From NCBI GenBank assembly GCA_036873755.1, contig JAVTVY010019563.1, positions 18,600-82,599 on the forward strand: DNA of 64,000 nt, read 5' to 3'. Positions 43,581-55,506 of the stretch are shown here, in pieces. Every line of letters begins with the position of its first letter. The stretch's first letter is position 1. The translations under genes were made by a program, and so were the position numbers. The notes under the pieces were generated by a model that was not told the DNA's origin, did no database searches, and worked only from the letters and a program-made list of their open reading frames with translations. The stretch comes from Hanleya hanleyi (taxonomy: Eukaryota; Mollusca; Polyplacophora; Lepidopleurida; Hanleyidae).

Positions 43581-45046
43581 CCTTACATGACGAATAGCGC
43601 CAATTCGAGATCTTCCTGTACTTGAAGAATTTACTTGGTCTGTCCATGATGATCTTTGTGGAAGTGATCACATTCTCACCATACTAAAAGCTGTTCTTTC
43701 AAACGATGATCCTCCATCAATATATAATGTTAGGAAAGCCAATTGGCTCAAAGTTAAAACTGTTTGTTTGAAAAAAGAAATACTACAGATAGACTTGATT
43801 GTTCCAGATCCTGATCAACTATTCTCAGATCTGCTGATTGAAATTTCTGACGAAACAATACCCAAATGCTCCTGTGTTGCGCATAAAAAAGCCATGGTTC
43901 AATGACGACTGTAAAGAGGCTAGTAAACGTAGGTAAAAGCCGAAAGCTGTTTCCGTCGACATCCTACTTCTGGTAATGTGAATGATGTAAGAATTACCAG
44001 AGCTAAAGCCTGCAGAACCATCAAACAGAACAAACATGATTCCCGGAGAAGGTATGTTTCTAAGATCAATACAAAAACACCGATAACAAGTTTGGAATAT
44101 GATCCAGAGAATTAAAGGTAAAAGCTCCATTGTTCATCATCTTAAGGATGGAGATCAGTTGATAAATGACAAATGAAATATTACTAATAAGCTTGGCGAA
44201 CGATTACTAAAAATTCATAGTAAGATAATTATGTACCTAAGTTTCAAAAGTTCAAAGATATGGAAGAAAAGAAGAAACAGAGAAAGTTTCTTCTCCTAAT
44301 AATGAAGATTACAACGACATGTTTTCAACTGAAAGCTAACGATTCCACTGCCGGCCCTGATAATATTGCTGATCAAATTTTAAATCATTTTCCAGAACCT
44401 TCTCTAGAAACCTTATGGTCCATATTTAACAGAGTTTGGCTGACGGGGAATTTCCCAACGTCATTGTATAATGCCATTGTCATACCCGTTCCAAAACAAG
44501 GCCGTGATTATACAGACCCAGCTAACTATCGTCCGATTGCATTGACTAGTTGTGTTTGTAAAACAATGGAACTTATGATTAACGATTAGAGGTACCATTT
44601 ATCATTTAGTTAGATTAGAGTCTTACGGCAACAATGGCTTCACCAAGAATGAGCATGTAGTCTCTATCATTTTTGAGTTAGACAAAGTTCATGATACTAC
44701 CTGGAAATATGGGACTTTGAAAGACTTTCTTACTATGGGATTAAAAGGTCGTTTATTCATATTTATATCCAAGTTTTTTTAACAATAGGCGGTTCCAAGT
44801 TCTCGTAGGTACTACTATGTCTGGTCGTTTTTGATCGAGAACAGGGTGTTCCACAGGGCAGCATTTTGTCTACTATTATGTTTTATATCAAGATCAACAG
44901 CTTAGTCGAAGATTTGAATAAATCCATTGATGGTTCACTCTTTGTTGATGATTTCAACATATCGTGTAGTAGGAAAATTATGAATAACATTGAGAGAACG
45001 TTGCAGCTTATCTAAATAAGATCCAGACTTGGTGTTAGAAAATGGC

Positions 45047-45590
45047 TTAACCCTACCTTGCTGGGGGGGGGGGGGAGCAAAATCGTCCCTCCTACCAAAT
45101 TTTCTCCGGAACGACAAAATATGGAGAGCTAAAACTCCGTGACTTTATAGGTTATCATATTGGGGTCGTTTTGAGCCTATTTGCGTAACCCCCGAGCAAA
45201 GGATCATGGGTAAATTCAAGATGGCGGCCACGTGGGGTGCCAGAAAAGTGATGTTTTCGTCATATTTCTTCAAAATTTCTGCTAAGTGAGCAAAAACTAT
45301 TTTATTTGACATTAATTTTTACTAATTTATCATGCAGTTTTTGCGTAGAAATTGCATAAATGAAAAAATCGGAAAATCTGACAAAAAAATCGATAAAAAA
45401 TGTCGTTTTTGTAAATGACGTCACTGTGACGTCATCACAGCGGCCATCTTGAATTTTGTTACATTTTCTGGTAAAGCTTGACCCAAGGGTATAGTGTCGT
45501 GAGTTTCAGCTCCCTAGCTCAAGAGATAAGAAAAATAATTAGCCCCCCGACCAGTACAGGACCCAAAAAGCCCAGGCCAGATAGGGTTAA
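45047..45590 (+). mobile_element. complete TTAA MITE inserted in a LINE
   Basis: TTAA at 45047-45050 and 45587-45590 flank an element that starts CCCTACCTTGCTGGGG and ends CCCAGGCCAGATAGGG. TTAA duplication with CCC...GGG termini is the piggyBac pattern. LINE coding similarity resumes immediately after the second TTAA, which confirms the insertion. No transposase is encoded. Confidence 0.85.
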
Positions 45591-46559
45591 GTGACCCAAG
45601 GCTAAGACAAAATGTATACAGTTTTGCGGAAAATTAAACCTCACAAAGATCCAGAAACTTCTTAGATGGAACTGAGATCAATTTTGTAAAAGAAGTAAAA
45701 TTTTTGATCTCCGACTAACTTTTTTATCCCATATAAAATGTCTTAAAGCTAAATTCAAAAAAGCTCTTGGATTGCCAGTTATAAGTGGGGAGGTGATGAA
45801 AGAACCCTTCTTCATCTATATAGATGTTGAGGCAGACGAGCTTCCTTTGAAGCTCCAAAGAGTAAAGCTGTCACTGGAACTATGTATGTCAAATTGTTTA
45901 AATCTCGCACATAGCTATGTTTGAAAGCCCCAGTATGCAGATTTAGTTTATACAAAACCGAATCTTACTCCACCTTTTGGAATTTGTATTATACCACACG
46001 TTGTATTATACCACACGTTGTATTATATCACACATTGTTGTAGATCAGATTTTACCTAACAAACTTTTGCCATTTCCACCTTGGCAGTTAGCCAAACCAC
46101 CAGTAGATACCACACTTACAAAATTTAAAAAGGTCGACACAAACCAAGTAATGTATCGGCAAGTATTTGGCCTGATGAGAGAAAAGTATGAATATGGCGA
46201 CAGAGTGGCGTGTTATACTATATTTGATTCCAAAACCAAAACCTCGATTAACAGACAAAAGTTATATTTTTACTGCTGAAGTCAATACTCTTTTGATGGC
46301 CTCAGAAGATATTGGGTCCAGCACAATTAAAATGAATGTCATATTCTTAGACTCACTGTCATGCCTCCAAGCGACCAAGAACAGATCTCCGAGTCATCCC
46401 CCCATCCTGAATATTCTAAAGTTATATGACAGTAGAGAGAGAGAAGTAAGGTATAATGTCGCATTCCGCAATATTTCTGCTATATAGCGACAATCAAACA
46501 AAATTCTAAGTATTCAAGTTAATAACTCAGTAAACTAATGCATTAAAAACATGAAAATA

Positions 46560-46870
46560 CATTAAAATTTAAAAAACAAACCGATCTATCTCAAATAACC
46601 TAAAATACAATCTTTAATTTCGCTCGACCAAAAAGATCATCCCTAAAAGTTATCTCTTACAATTTTAAAATCTATAAGTCGATAAGAATATGTTTCACCG
46701 TGAGATCTTCGTGGCATGGAACATACCTTGGGACTGGCTCTTTTTTCAGCTCGAGAGTTAATCGTGTATGGCAGATTCTACATCGTCTAATCATGGCTTG
46801 ATCGAAACGTTTCTGGCTGTTCAGATGAGTATAGCCTACAGTTTTTTTTGAACTCGTGAAGTTTGTTATT
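46560..46870 (-). pseudogene. inverted fragment of the RNase H-bearing LINE C-terminus
   Basis: The minus strand reads MIRRCRICHTRLTLEL, then VPCHEDLTVKHILIDL and further C-terminal sequence. It is the inverse of 47120-47300. It is a second, oppositely oriented copy and decayed. Confidence 0.65.
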
Positions 46871-47296
46871 ATCCATAGCAGTTTAATATTGTTTTTTTTG
46901 TTGGCTATTGGCTAGTCATGCTGGCATCGCAGGAAATACCGATGCTGATGCAAAGGCTAAGGCAGATGACACGGTTAACCATCATGGAGTCCCGTATAAC
47001 GATTTCAGACTTTGTGCCTGTATGACAAAGCTATTTTCAATCTTTATGGGATGACGAGGCTGGCATCAAGTTTCATGAGTTAAAGAAAACTCTATACTCC
47101 CCATGGCAGTCTCGTTTCAATCATGCTATAATGAGGCGCTGAAGAATCGGCCATTCACGACTCACTCATGTAGAATCGGTCATTCACGACTCACTCATGA
47201 ACATTTACTGAAAACTGAAGAAGCATTGATGTGTATTCCATGTCATGAGAAACTCACAGTGAAACATATTCTGATCGACTGTATAGATTATAAGAC

Positions 47297-48548
47297 TTTA
47301 AGAGATTTTTTTTTTTTTTTTTCAAATAAATTTTATTATCCACATAATATAATTATACATACAATACAAACATTTCGATACGTGATAATAGCTGTGAAAT
47401 AACAATGATGATTACTTTGATTAAGTACACCACAGACAGTACGACTATATTAATATTATTTGTAGATACTACCTTCAGTGTTGCATTTTAGATATCCGTT
47501 ATATACATTACAATACAATGCGTTTTACTAATATCCTTGTCTTACCTTCCGTGCGCATACGCGTACAAATTATATATCAAAATACATAGCAAAAAAATTT
47601 GCAAAGGAAAACCTCACTATATACATAGATATATAAAACATATACTTATTTCAAGGTAGTTTGTCTGTATTTTGTTCAATCATATATAACATTTACGCAC
47701 ATTCTAAATTATTAACAAAACAAACATATCAAATTTTATACAAACGTTCTATGTGCCTTTATATTGTACCACTATTATCTGGATATATTTTGTTATCATT
47801 ATTCTGAGGTATATTTAATAAATTGTTACAATATATCATAATGTAACCTAGCATACTTTCTCACCGATTTCTAAAAACATATAATAATGCGTAGGTTACG
47901 CATAGAAGCTATGACGGTGAGACGCCTGTGGCACAAAGTTTATTTGACCTATTTGATATAATAATATGAGGATGACCCCCCCCCCCTCCTTCCCCCAAGG
48001 CTCGCGCACACACGCACGCACGCACACACACCCAAATAAGAAAAAAAAAGTTGCAACAACATACCAGTCACATATCTTGAATGACACCAGGAAACTAATG
48101 GACTGTATTCCCATCGAATTGGTATATGTCTAAATTTCATATCTCAAAAACATTATTTAAAGCTTCCTTATTTATTGATATGAAGCCAGAGGGCCCCACT
48201 TCCGTTTGAAGAGCACCTCATTGTTATTTTTCGAGGCTATGTATTTCTCCACGTCTCTCCTCTTTAGTATCATCTATTTTACTCCATCAAAACTCGGTTT
48301 CACATTACGACATCGACAGACGTATATATATTTTTTGGAAAGTAACATTATGTAGTTAATCAGCCATGAGTTAGTATTGCCCATAATAACTTGGGATACC
48401 GAAGGTTTCTCCATGGAAATTTCAAGGTTCACAGCCCAATTATGGAGATTGCTCCATATGTCTTTGGAATAGATACAGTGGTAAAATAAATGAATGAGGG
48501 TTTCTTTTCCTGACCACAGAGCGTACAGGAATCGGAATTTAAGAGATT
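47297..48548 (-). mobile_element. 5'-truncated L1/Tx1-type LINE with poly(A) and target duplication
   Basis: TTTAAGAGATT at 47297-47307 and again at 48538-48548 is an 11-bp target-site duplication. The inserted DNA starts with a T-run (poly(A) on the minus strand). Its upstream end codes DSCTLCGQEKETLIHLFYHC, the zinc-knuckle C-terminus typical of L1/Tx1 ORF2. Nothing else of ORF2 is present. Confidence 0.85.
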
Positions 48549-48908
48549 CTTTCTATGAAGCAGCTACTTTAGAAGATCTTTTTGGTTGAGTAAAACAATA
48601 TTTGATTTTAGGTTATTTGAGAGAAATCGGTTTGTTACAACAATGTTGATGTCTATACAGTTTTAATGTGTTGAGTTGATCAATTTCAGACTGTCACTTT
48701 TGACTTGTTATTTTGACATACTTAGATAAGTATGTTTGTTTGATCGTGGTTATATAGCTGATATATTGGTGAACGCGATGATAAACCACAGCTATATACA
48801 TATATCTGTCTCTCTGTGAGCTACGTCAATTTCCATATTATCAACTATGACATCAATTTGTCTGACCTGAGTTTCGATATTGTTCCTCGTTAGTTGCGTG
48901 TTTTGCTA

Positions 48909-49090
48909 GGCATGACTAAGATACATCATTGTAAATCATATGGATTAAGAATACTGATCATGGACTTGATCATTTTGGAACATCAGATATCTTACCTACA
49001 TCAATGTAAACTGTTGATCACTTCTCTCTCGCAGGGAACTGGCATATGTTTATCTATAATATTGATTGACGTACTAGACGCTTGTATCTT
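48909..49090 (+). mobile_element. diverged PLE-1 3' tail
   Basis: It contains GATACATCATTGTAAATC, TTGGAACATCAGATATCTTAC, CACTTCTCTCTCGCAGG and GTACTAGACGCTTGTA, with several deletions. Confidence 0.7.
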
Positions 49091-49569
49091 GCGAAGCGCT
49101 GTGACGAATTTGCAGCTCTGCCATGACCATAACAACCTTGATTGCGTGGATGCAATCACAGACAAAGTTCATTTTCATGACCATATATTGCTGGGCAAGT
49201 CCAAGTACTATCTAAAATATTTCTAAAGTGGAGATGTCACTCTCCCGCGTGTTGTTTGTATTATCTGTCTGTAAATGATTTGAATGGATGTATCGGCACT
49301 GATTATCCTCACAACTGTAAACATGTGCACAGAAGCATGGACAGACTTTGTGGATTCATTTTTCAACATTTGGATAATTTCGTTTTAGAAATCATCATTT
49401 CATTGTATGTTATATCGTTTCTCTGACAGATATTTGACCCAAAGAATTGTCGCATAGAAGCTGGCCATGATCAAATCATAATCTCAATTGCAAAATAACA
49501 TATATTTTATTGTTCCTATGACTTACTGCTAAGTGCTGTTGTGAGAAAAACAGATGTATTAAACTATGT

Positions 49570-49755
49570 TCCACTTCATCTAGGTCACAGACATCTATAG
49601 TCCATCTGTACTGAATCTACTCAGTTATCTAAGTCACAAAGATCTGCAGTTTATACTCAGTTATCTAGGTAACAGAACTCTATAGTTTATCTGTACAGAA
49701 ACTACTCACCTATCCAGTTAACAGAGATCTATAGCTTATCTGAACTGAATCTACT
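49570..49755. repeat. imperfect ~48-bp repeats
   Basis: About four copies of ATCTATAGTTTATCTGTAC with CTACTCAGTTATCTAGG. They are diverged and non-coding. Confidence 0.75.
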
Positions 49756-49920
49756 CAGGAATGTTATTTTTGGGAATCCACGAAAGGTCTTATAGTTTTG
49801 CTATCTGGATTGGGAAGCAGATACCTACATATCCTGATGTGCTCTCGAAGGAAATATCTCCAAGGTGACATATCGTATTCCATTGAGCCCCCATTACGAC
49901 ATTACGGAGTCAGAATTAGG

Positions 49921-50088
49921 AATATTGAGCCGTATATAGGTGTGAATATTGAGCCGTATATAGGTGTGAATATTGAGCCGTATATAGGTGTGAATATTGA
50001 GCCGTATATAGGTGTGAATATTGAGCCGTATATAGGTGTGAATATTGAGCCGTATATAGGTGTGAATATTGAGCCGTATATAGGTGTG
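49921..50088. repeat. 24-bp minisatellite, 7 identical units
   Basis: AATATTGAGCCGTATATAGG plus TGTG repeats exactly seven times. As 24 is a multiple of three, all frames on both strands look open. I treat the resulting octapeptide ORFs as artefacts. Confidence 0.97.
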
Positions 50089-50473
50089 AACCGACAGCAT
50101 TGTTCATGCATGTGACGTTATGCTGAGGACAGACAACGAGTCATTAATTTACAGTATTTGTACATTAGGTTGATCGATTTTAAAGTATTTTTTGAAAGCC
50201 ATTATAAGACATATTGTCCAGATTGTGTGGTACCTGTATTGTCAGTGTTTGTTAAATCACTGCGCGTTGTCAACCTTTCACGACGTAATGTGGTCAATGA
50301 CATCGTTTTGCTGCTCCTACTGATAACGATTCCAATATCTGAACGCCCATTTTGAAGTAGGTGCTCTGAGTATAAACCCTTGCTTGCCCTTAGAATAAAT
50401 ATAGAATGAGATTCCGTGAAGTTTGATCTGGTAACTACGGACCACTTTGTCGATAAAGACTGCATATCCGATA

Positions 50474-50800
50474 AATTACACCGCATAAAAGGGAAGTGGG
50501 AAGAGGTGCCGACATACTGACAGAGCCACATGACTTCACAGTATAGTCTTCTGGTTAACGTATTCTAAAACACATACTAAGAATCTAACGATTCATGATA
50601 TGTGTTGTATCTAACGATTCATGATATGTGTTGTATCTCAGGCACGCTTTTATTGTACCTGTTCATGTGGCAACTTGGATGACATGACCACACGGCCCCT
50701 AGCACCGGCATATGCGGTATTAGATACAAATCTAAAGAGCTATGATGGAAATGCTCTGACAACTCGTATATTGGTAATTGGTGAGCTGTGTCGGTGTGAC
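50474..50800 (-). mobile_element. PLE-2 3' tail
   Basis: Minus-orientation copy with the hairpin at 50639-50661, a local 26-bp duplication (TCTAACGATTCATGATATG) at 50583-50636, and CACTTCCC near its end. It abuts the 5' side of PLE-1 copy H. Confidence 0.75.
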
Positions 50801-50801
50801 A

Positions 50802-52139
50802 CAGAGTAAATTCGTCATAGTCCCAGCAGACAAAGCTCCGAATAATATAATATTCATATGTAAATATTACTATTACCAGGTGCTGGTTAAAGAATTGAGT
50901 GTAGACATATCTTCATCAAATACGTCTACTTACTCCCAAACTACATTTACTCTGGAAGATTTATTTAACAATCACAAAAAGTTTCTCAGGGAAAGAGGTA
51001 TTCGTCTTCCAACCAATCATAACGACATACCAAAAATGTACTGGACTCCCAAAATGCATAAATCACCATACAAAGCTAGATTCATAGCTGGTTCTAGAAG
51101 CTGCACCACCAAGCTTCTTTCAACTCTATTGACGAGGGCCCTTCAGGAGGTAAAAGCATTTTGGGAAAGGTATTGCGCCACTATTTCTAAGAACTCTGAC
51201 GTTGAATGTATGTGGATATTGAAAAACTCAAAATGTCTTACGGAAGAGCTTGATGCTAAAGGTCACATACCGTACAGACATGTATCCACATAGGATTTCT
51301 CGACTCTCTATACTACAATCCCTCATCAGGACCTTATTGACCGTATAAGTTCATTAATAGTATCTGTGTTCAAGAAAACTGATCGCAGATATATTAATGT
51401 CGGAAGCCATAAAACATTCTTTAGCTCGACTACATACAAGACATATCATTCATGGGATGTTTCTTTGTTTATAGAGTTGCTTGAATTTCTCATTAAAAAT
51501 ATCTATGTGAAATTTGGCAGCACAATATATCAGCAGGATATAGGTATTCCAATGGGTACTAATTGTGCACCCCTGTTGGCCGACCTGTATCTGTTCTCTT
51601 ATGAATATGACTATATGCAGGCGCTTTCAAAAGCCGATCCATTCAAAGCCCGTTCCTTCTCATTCACCAAACGCTATATAGATGATCTTCTCGCTGTGGA
51701 TAATCGCTATATAAATGACGCAGTGAAGGATATATATCCACCTTCACTGGATTTGAAGGAAACTACAGACAGCCCTACAGGCACATCATATTTAGATCTA
51801 TATCTCTATGAAAATGAAGCGGGCATTCTCTTTCGTCGACTTTATGACAAAAGAGATGATTACAATTTCGACATCGTAAACTATCCCTTTCTGGATAGTA
51901 ATATTCCAGTGGGACCTGCATATGGCGTATACATATCTCGCTTAGTAGCATTTGCTAGATCCTGTGTTAAATGTGATGATTTTAATCAACGTCACAAAAC
52001 ATTGTTGCAGAAACTTATAAAACAGGGCTATTCCACCAAGCGCCTCCACTCAAAGTTTCTCAAATTTGGCGATACATATCGCATGCTGATAGCAAAATAC
52101 GAACGTAGCGTGCAAGATCTATGGCGCTACGTTTCGTAA
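50802..52139 (+). pseudogene. Penelope-like reverse transcriptase, single nonsense codon
   Basis: The frame starts inside the RT at SKFVIVPADKAPNN and is open to the stop at 52137-52139, except for TAG at 51291-51293. At that position the sister copy has TGG in TWDFSTLYT, so one G-to-A change inactivated it. It retains MYWTPKMHKSPYKARFI, IGIPMGTNCAPLLADLYLFS, RYIDDLL and YDKRDDYNFDIVNYPFL. It is close to identical to copy B, so the family was active recently. The first ~115 codons of copy B and the endonuclease are missing. Confidence 0.88.
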
Positions 52140-52545
52140 CTTGTGTCTAATTCCGCTTAACCCGGGGCTAGGGGCCGTATGAACCCATGTACTTCAAGAT
52201 CCTCATGGTACTCATATGAACAGTCACAATCAAAGCGTGACTGAGATACATCTTCTTTTTAGATGACGACTCTATAACGAATATTATGGATTAAGAATAC
52301 TGGTCAGCGATACGGATTTGATATTTTTGGAACATCATGATGTCTTGCCGGCATCATTGAAAACTGTTGACCGCTTCTCTCTTGCAGGAAACAAGCCTAT
52401 GTTTATGTATACTATGATTGTCTTTTTGAATTTGGTGCTAATACTGTTATGTGGAAAATGGAATAGGTCTTTGGATTATGGACGCGGATATTCTCTAATG
52501 GACGACGGCTGGATTATGAATGACGGACTAGACGCTTGTAATGAC
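50802..52545 (+). mobile_element. PLE-1 copy H
   Basis: RT region plus complete tail, with hairpin at 52221-52243 and 3' end GACGCTTGTAAT at 52534-52545. It is 5'-truncated. Confidence 0.85.
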
Positions 52546-52609
52546 AACTCGTACACTGGGGACTGGTATCGTCGTCAGATGAAAATGACTGCATTTAACA
52601 CAAAAGACT

Positions 52610-53020
52610 AGTCTGTAAGGCCCGATGTCGACCCAGCATCAACTTCCCACAATGCGAACATATATCAAAGATCAAAAGGTCTGTACAGGGGGCGGGCCTA
52701 GGGGACGAAACGTCCACCAGCAGAATCTCGCCATATACAGGTAAAAATTACAACGCATATAAGGGAAGTGGGAAGAGGTGCCGACATACTGACAGAGTCA
52801 CATGACTTCACAGTATAGTCTTCTGATAAACCTATTCGAAAGCACATATCAAGAATCTAACGATTCCTTATATGTGTTGTATCTCAGGTACGCTTTTATT
52901 GTACCTGTTCATGTGGCAACTTGGATGATATGACCACACGGCCCCTAGCACCGGCATAAGCGGTATTAGATACAGATAGATAGAGCTATGATGGAAATTC
53001 TCTGACAACTCGTATATTGC
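52610..53020 (-). mobile_element. PLE-2 tail joined to a PLE 5' leader
   Basis: On the minus strand, the PLE-2 tail (hairpin 52885-52907) ends near 52747 with CGTTGTAAT. It runs directly into TTTTACCTGTATATGGCG, ATTCTGCTGGTGGACG and GTCCCCTAGGCCCGCCCC. The leader of the GIY-YIG frame at 7797-7711 starts with the same words. This is a tail-to-head junction. Confidence 0.65.
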
Positions 53021-53389
53021 ATATACGATTGCATATCTGATAAAGACTGCATATCCCATAAAGACTTAACGTTCAGACTTAACGTTAACTTTGTTAACTT
53101 TGATATTTCAAGAAGGCCTACAGATGTTCCATGCATTTGATGACCCCAACCATTCCAACTACTTTTATAAGCCATCTTGCGACAAGTTTATTGTATTTCA
53201 TGACGGAAGACATGCATGTTCCTAATAGGTAGGTTATCATATTTGCCTACATTTGCATACATTGGGAAATATGTATAAATATAATAACTTGTATTACTTT
53301 AGCGTCCATTTACAAAACAAAATCGTCGATTTGCATTGAATATTGAGATACCAGGCCTGGATCAGCGCAGACTTTTGTTGGAACGACCA
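53021..53389. other. no gene seen
   Basis: AT-rich. A short palindromic TTAACGTT...AACGTTAA cluster lies near 53065-53095. No recognisable coding. Confidence 0.5.
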
Positions 53390-53906
53390 AAAATTGAGAG
53401 CTGAGACTTCGTGACTTTATCGTTGATCATATTTGGGTAAATTTAAGCCTATTTGCATACCCCCCCGCGTAGAGGATCATGTGTAAATTCATGCTGGCGG
53501 TCACGTGGTGGTACCAGAAAAAATTAAGTTTTCGTCATTTTCCTTCAAAATTTATGCTTTTCCGCGATGAAAAGTGGACAAAAACTATTTTATTCCACAT
53601 CACATTAATATTTAATCATTTATCACGCAGCTTTTGTGGAGAAATTGCATAAATGAAAAATTCGGAAAATCTGACCGAAAAATCGACCAAAAAATGCCGT
53701 TTTTTAATTGACGTGACTGTGACGTCATTAAAGTGGCCATCGTGGATTTTTTTTTTTTCGTTTTCTGATAGAGCTTGACCCAAGGGTGTAGTTCAGCTTC
53801 AGCCCCTAGCTCAAGAGGTAAGAAAAATAATTAGGGGGAAGGGAGCCGAAATGGCGCCTCCACAGGCCTGGACAGGTCCCAAAACACCCAGGCCAGATAG
53901 GGTTAA
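53390..53906 (+). mobile_element. TTAA MITE, left end decayed
   Basis: It shares GTTGGAACGACCAAAAATTG, ATCATGTGTAAATTCATG, TGACGTCATTAAAGTGGCC and GAGCTTGACCCAAGGG, and ends CAGGCCAGATAGGGTTAA. The left CCC terminus is lost. Confidence 0.75.
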
Positions 53907-54753
53907 ACTTACACAAGTCGCGTCAAAACTTTTCGTAAAATTGTAATGATCTCATTACGTCACAGTGACGTCGTACTGTCACTGAACATTTTCAACTACC
54001 AACACAGCCTGTTCAAGCCAAGCCATGTTCGCTGCCCAAACTTGCAGTTTATGACATTCGTTTGGGTTTATGAAGTGGAAAATATGTAGATTCTGATTGA
54101 ATGATGATTCTATCCCATTTGACCAAAGAAATAAGATTAGGGAATCGCTCAAAGTCCTTGGGCTATCCGTGGCTTCAGTGGAGTCCGGATATGGGCCTAT
54201 CAAGTCAGGATATCGGCCTATGGAGTCATGTCATATGGTTACAAACAGAATTGCCTTGTATTGCTTTACTTATGTGTGTGTACCGTGTGTAATTTTGAGG
54301 GAGTATACAGAAAATATACTGAACTCAGCGAGGTGACAAACTGTGCACAGACTATAGATTACAATATATCATATACTTTACTGTTTCTGTTATCGGGGTC
54401 AGAAAAACACCTTAATGTCAGCTAAAATGATTAAGTAGGTTTTTACATATTTGCGTAGCGTATGGCAAATATCCCACCGTAGATTTATCTGATGTATTCA
54501 TGGCTTGTGTGTGCGGTGATATATGATAGCACTATCTCACAAATACATGTATAGGGGACGTGTAGGCTGAGGTCAGGGACTGTGTCCAAAATTCCAATAT
54601 GCCACCCCGTTTAAGCACGTAAATTTTTATTGGCTGATTTAATGCATCCAATCAATATACTTGTTTCAATTATAATATAATCGGATGAAATCGACATAAA
54701 AATGCCAGAGAGGCCTTGATCGACCGAAACAGTGTGATGCACGAGCAATACCA
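53907..54753. other. no gene seen
   Basis: A small ORF pair at 53979-54336 overlaps on opposite strands and has no recognisable domain. Confidence 0.5.
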
Positions 54754-55034
54754 TTAACCCTATCTGGCCTCGGGTTTTTGGGAGCCGGGGTGGGGGGGGG
54801 GGGGCATTTCGCTCCTTTCCCCTAATTATTTGTCTTACCCCATGAGCTAGAGGGTTGAAACTTACGAAAAACATACCCTTGAGTGAAGCGCTAATAGAAA
54901 ATGTAAAAAAAAAAGAAACAAAGAAAATTCAAAATGGTCACTTTGATGACGTCACGTGGCGTCATTATTCAAAAAGCACTGTTTCGTCGATTTTTCGAAT
55001 TATTTTTTTTTTCAATCGCCCAAGCCAGGGTTAA
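54754..55034 (-). mobile_element. short complete TTAA MITE
   Basis: TTAA at 54754-54757 is followed by CCCTATCTGGCCTCGGG. The other end reads CAAGCCAGGG followed by TTAA (55031-55034). It is an internally deleted family member of about 280 bp in inverse orientation. Confidence 0.8.
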
Positions 55035-55506
55035 CATCATGACGATGTACCAAAAGTAATGAACCTAGATTTGAGGTTCATATCATGACCACGTTTTACC
55101 CCAAAAGATAGGACAGTGAATACATTTAGTTACTACGTTTGTTTTAGAATGAAGTCTCTGTAAATATACTGGCGTGAACTCAGCAAATTCTGATCGACCA
55201 GGCGTGAAGGTCTTCGGAGTATAACATGGAAATGGCAATATAAGTGGCGTGATTCCTCTGATCCAGGATAGATGATTCATTCACGTTTGCTCCATGTTTT
55301 GTTCTCGAAACGGGAGCCCCCATACTGGTTTGCCGGTCTAAACTTCCCTGACAGATTAATGCTGCAGACTTCTTGTCCAGAATTTAATATGATCTGCGAT
55401 ATATTTTGTAGTACGCCTACTACTGGTCGATTGATTACCACAGGATCTGTCCGTGAAAGCTTCAGAAAAATTTCATGTTATTGGCCCCGCCATACTTGTT
55501 CTGAAA

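Larger units (their letters stand above)
43590..48650 (+). pseudogene. LINE with endonuclease, RT and RNase H (I/Jockey group), carrying three later insertions
   Basis: Endonuclease C-terminus (GSDHILTILKAVL) near 43655-43700; RT entry (STAGPDNIADQIL, ANYRPIALTSCVCKTMEL) at 44340-44589; palm remnants (FELDKVHDTTWKYG; SLFVDDFNI) at 44670-44960; thumb (EADELPLKLQRVKLSLEL) near 45830-45890; RNase H-like pieces near 46190-46480; a HAGIAGN-ADAKAKAD RNase H end near 46920-46960; and a zinc-knuckle-like CIPCHEKLTVKHILIDC at 47230-47282. The C-terminal end is at 48560-48650. It is interrupted by a TTAA MITE (45047-45590), an inverted fragment of the same LINE type (46560-46870) and a reverse LINE (47297-48548). 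Many stops and shifts are present. Confidence 0.75.

Noticed and set aside
46160..46180. CTGATGAG as a hammerhead core
   Set aside because: It lies in LINE coding sequence and lacks a stem II plus GAAA partner. The same applies to the CTGATGAGAGTC near 59695.
49798..50115. ORF with NIEPYIGV octapeptide repeats
   Set aside because: A 24-bp minisatellite is open in several frames on both strands, with no conserved flanking coding sequence.
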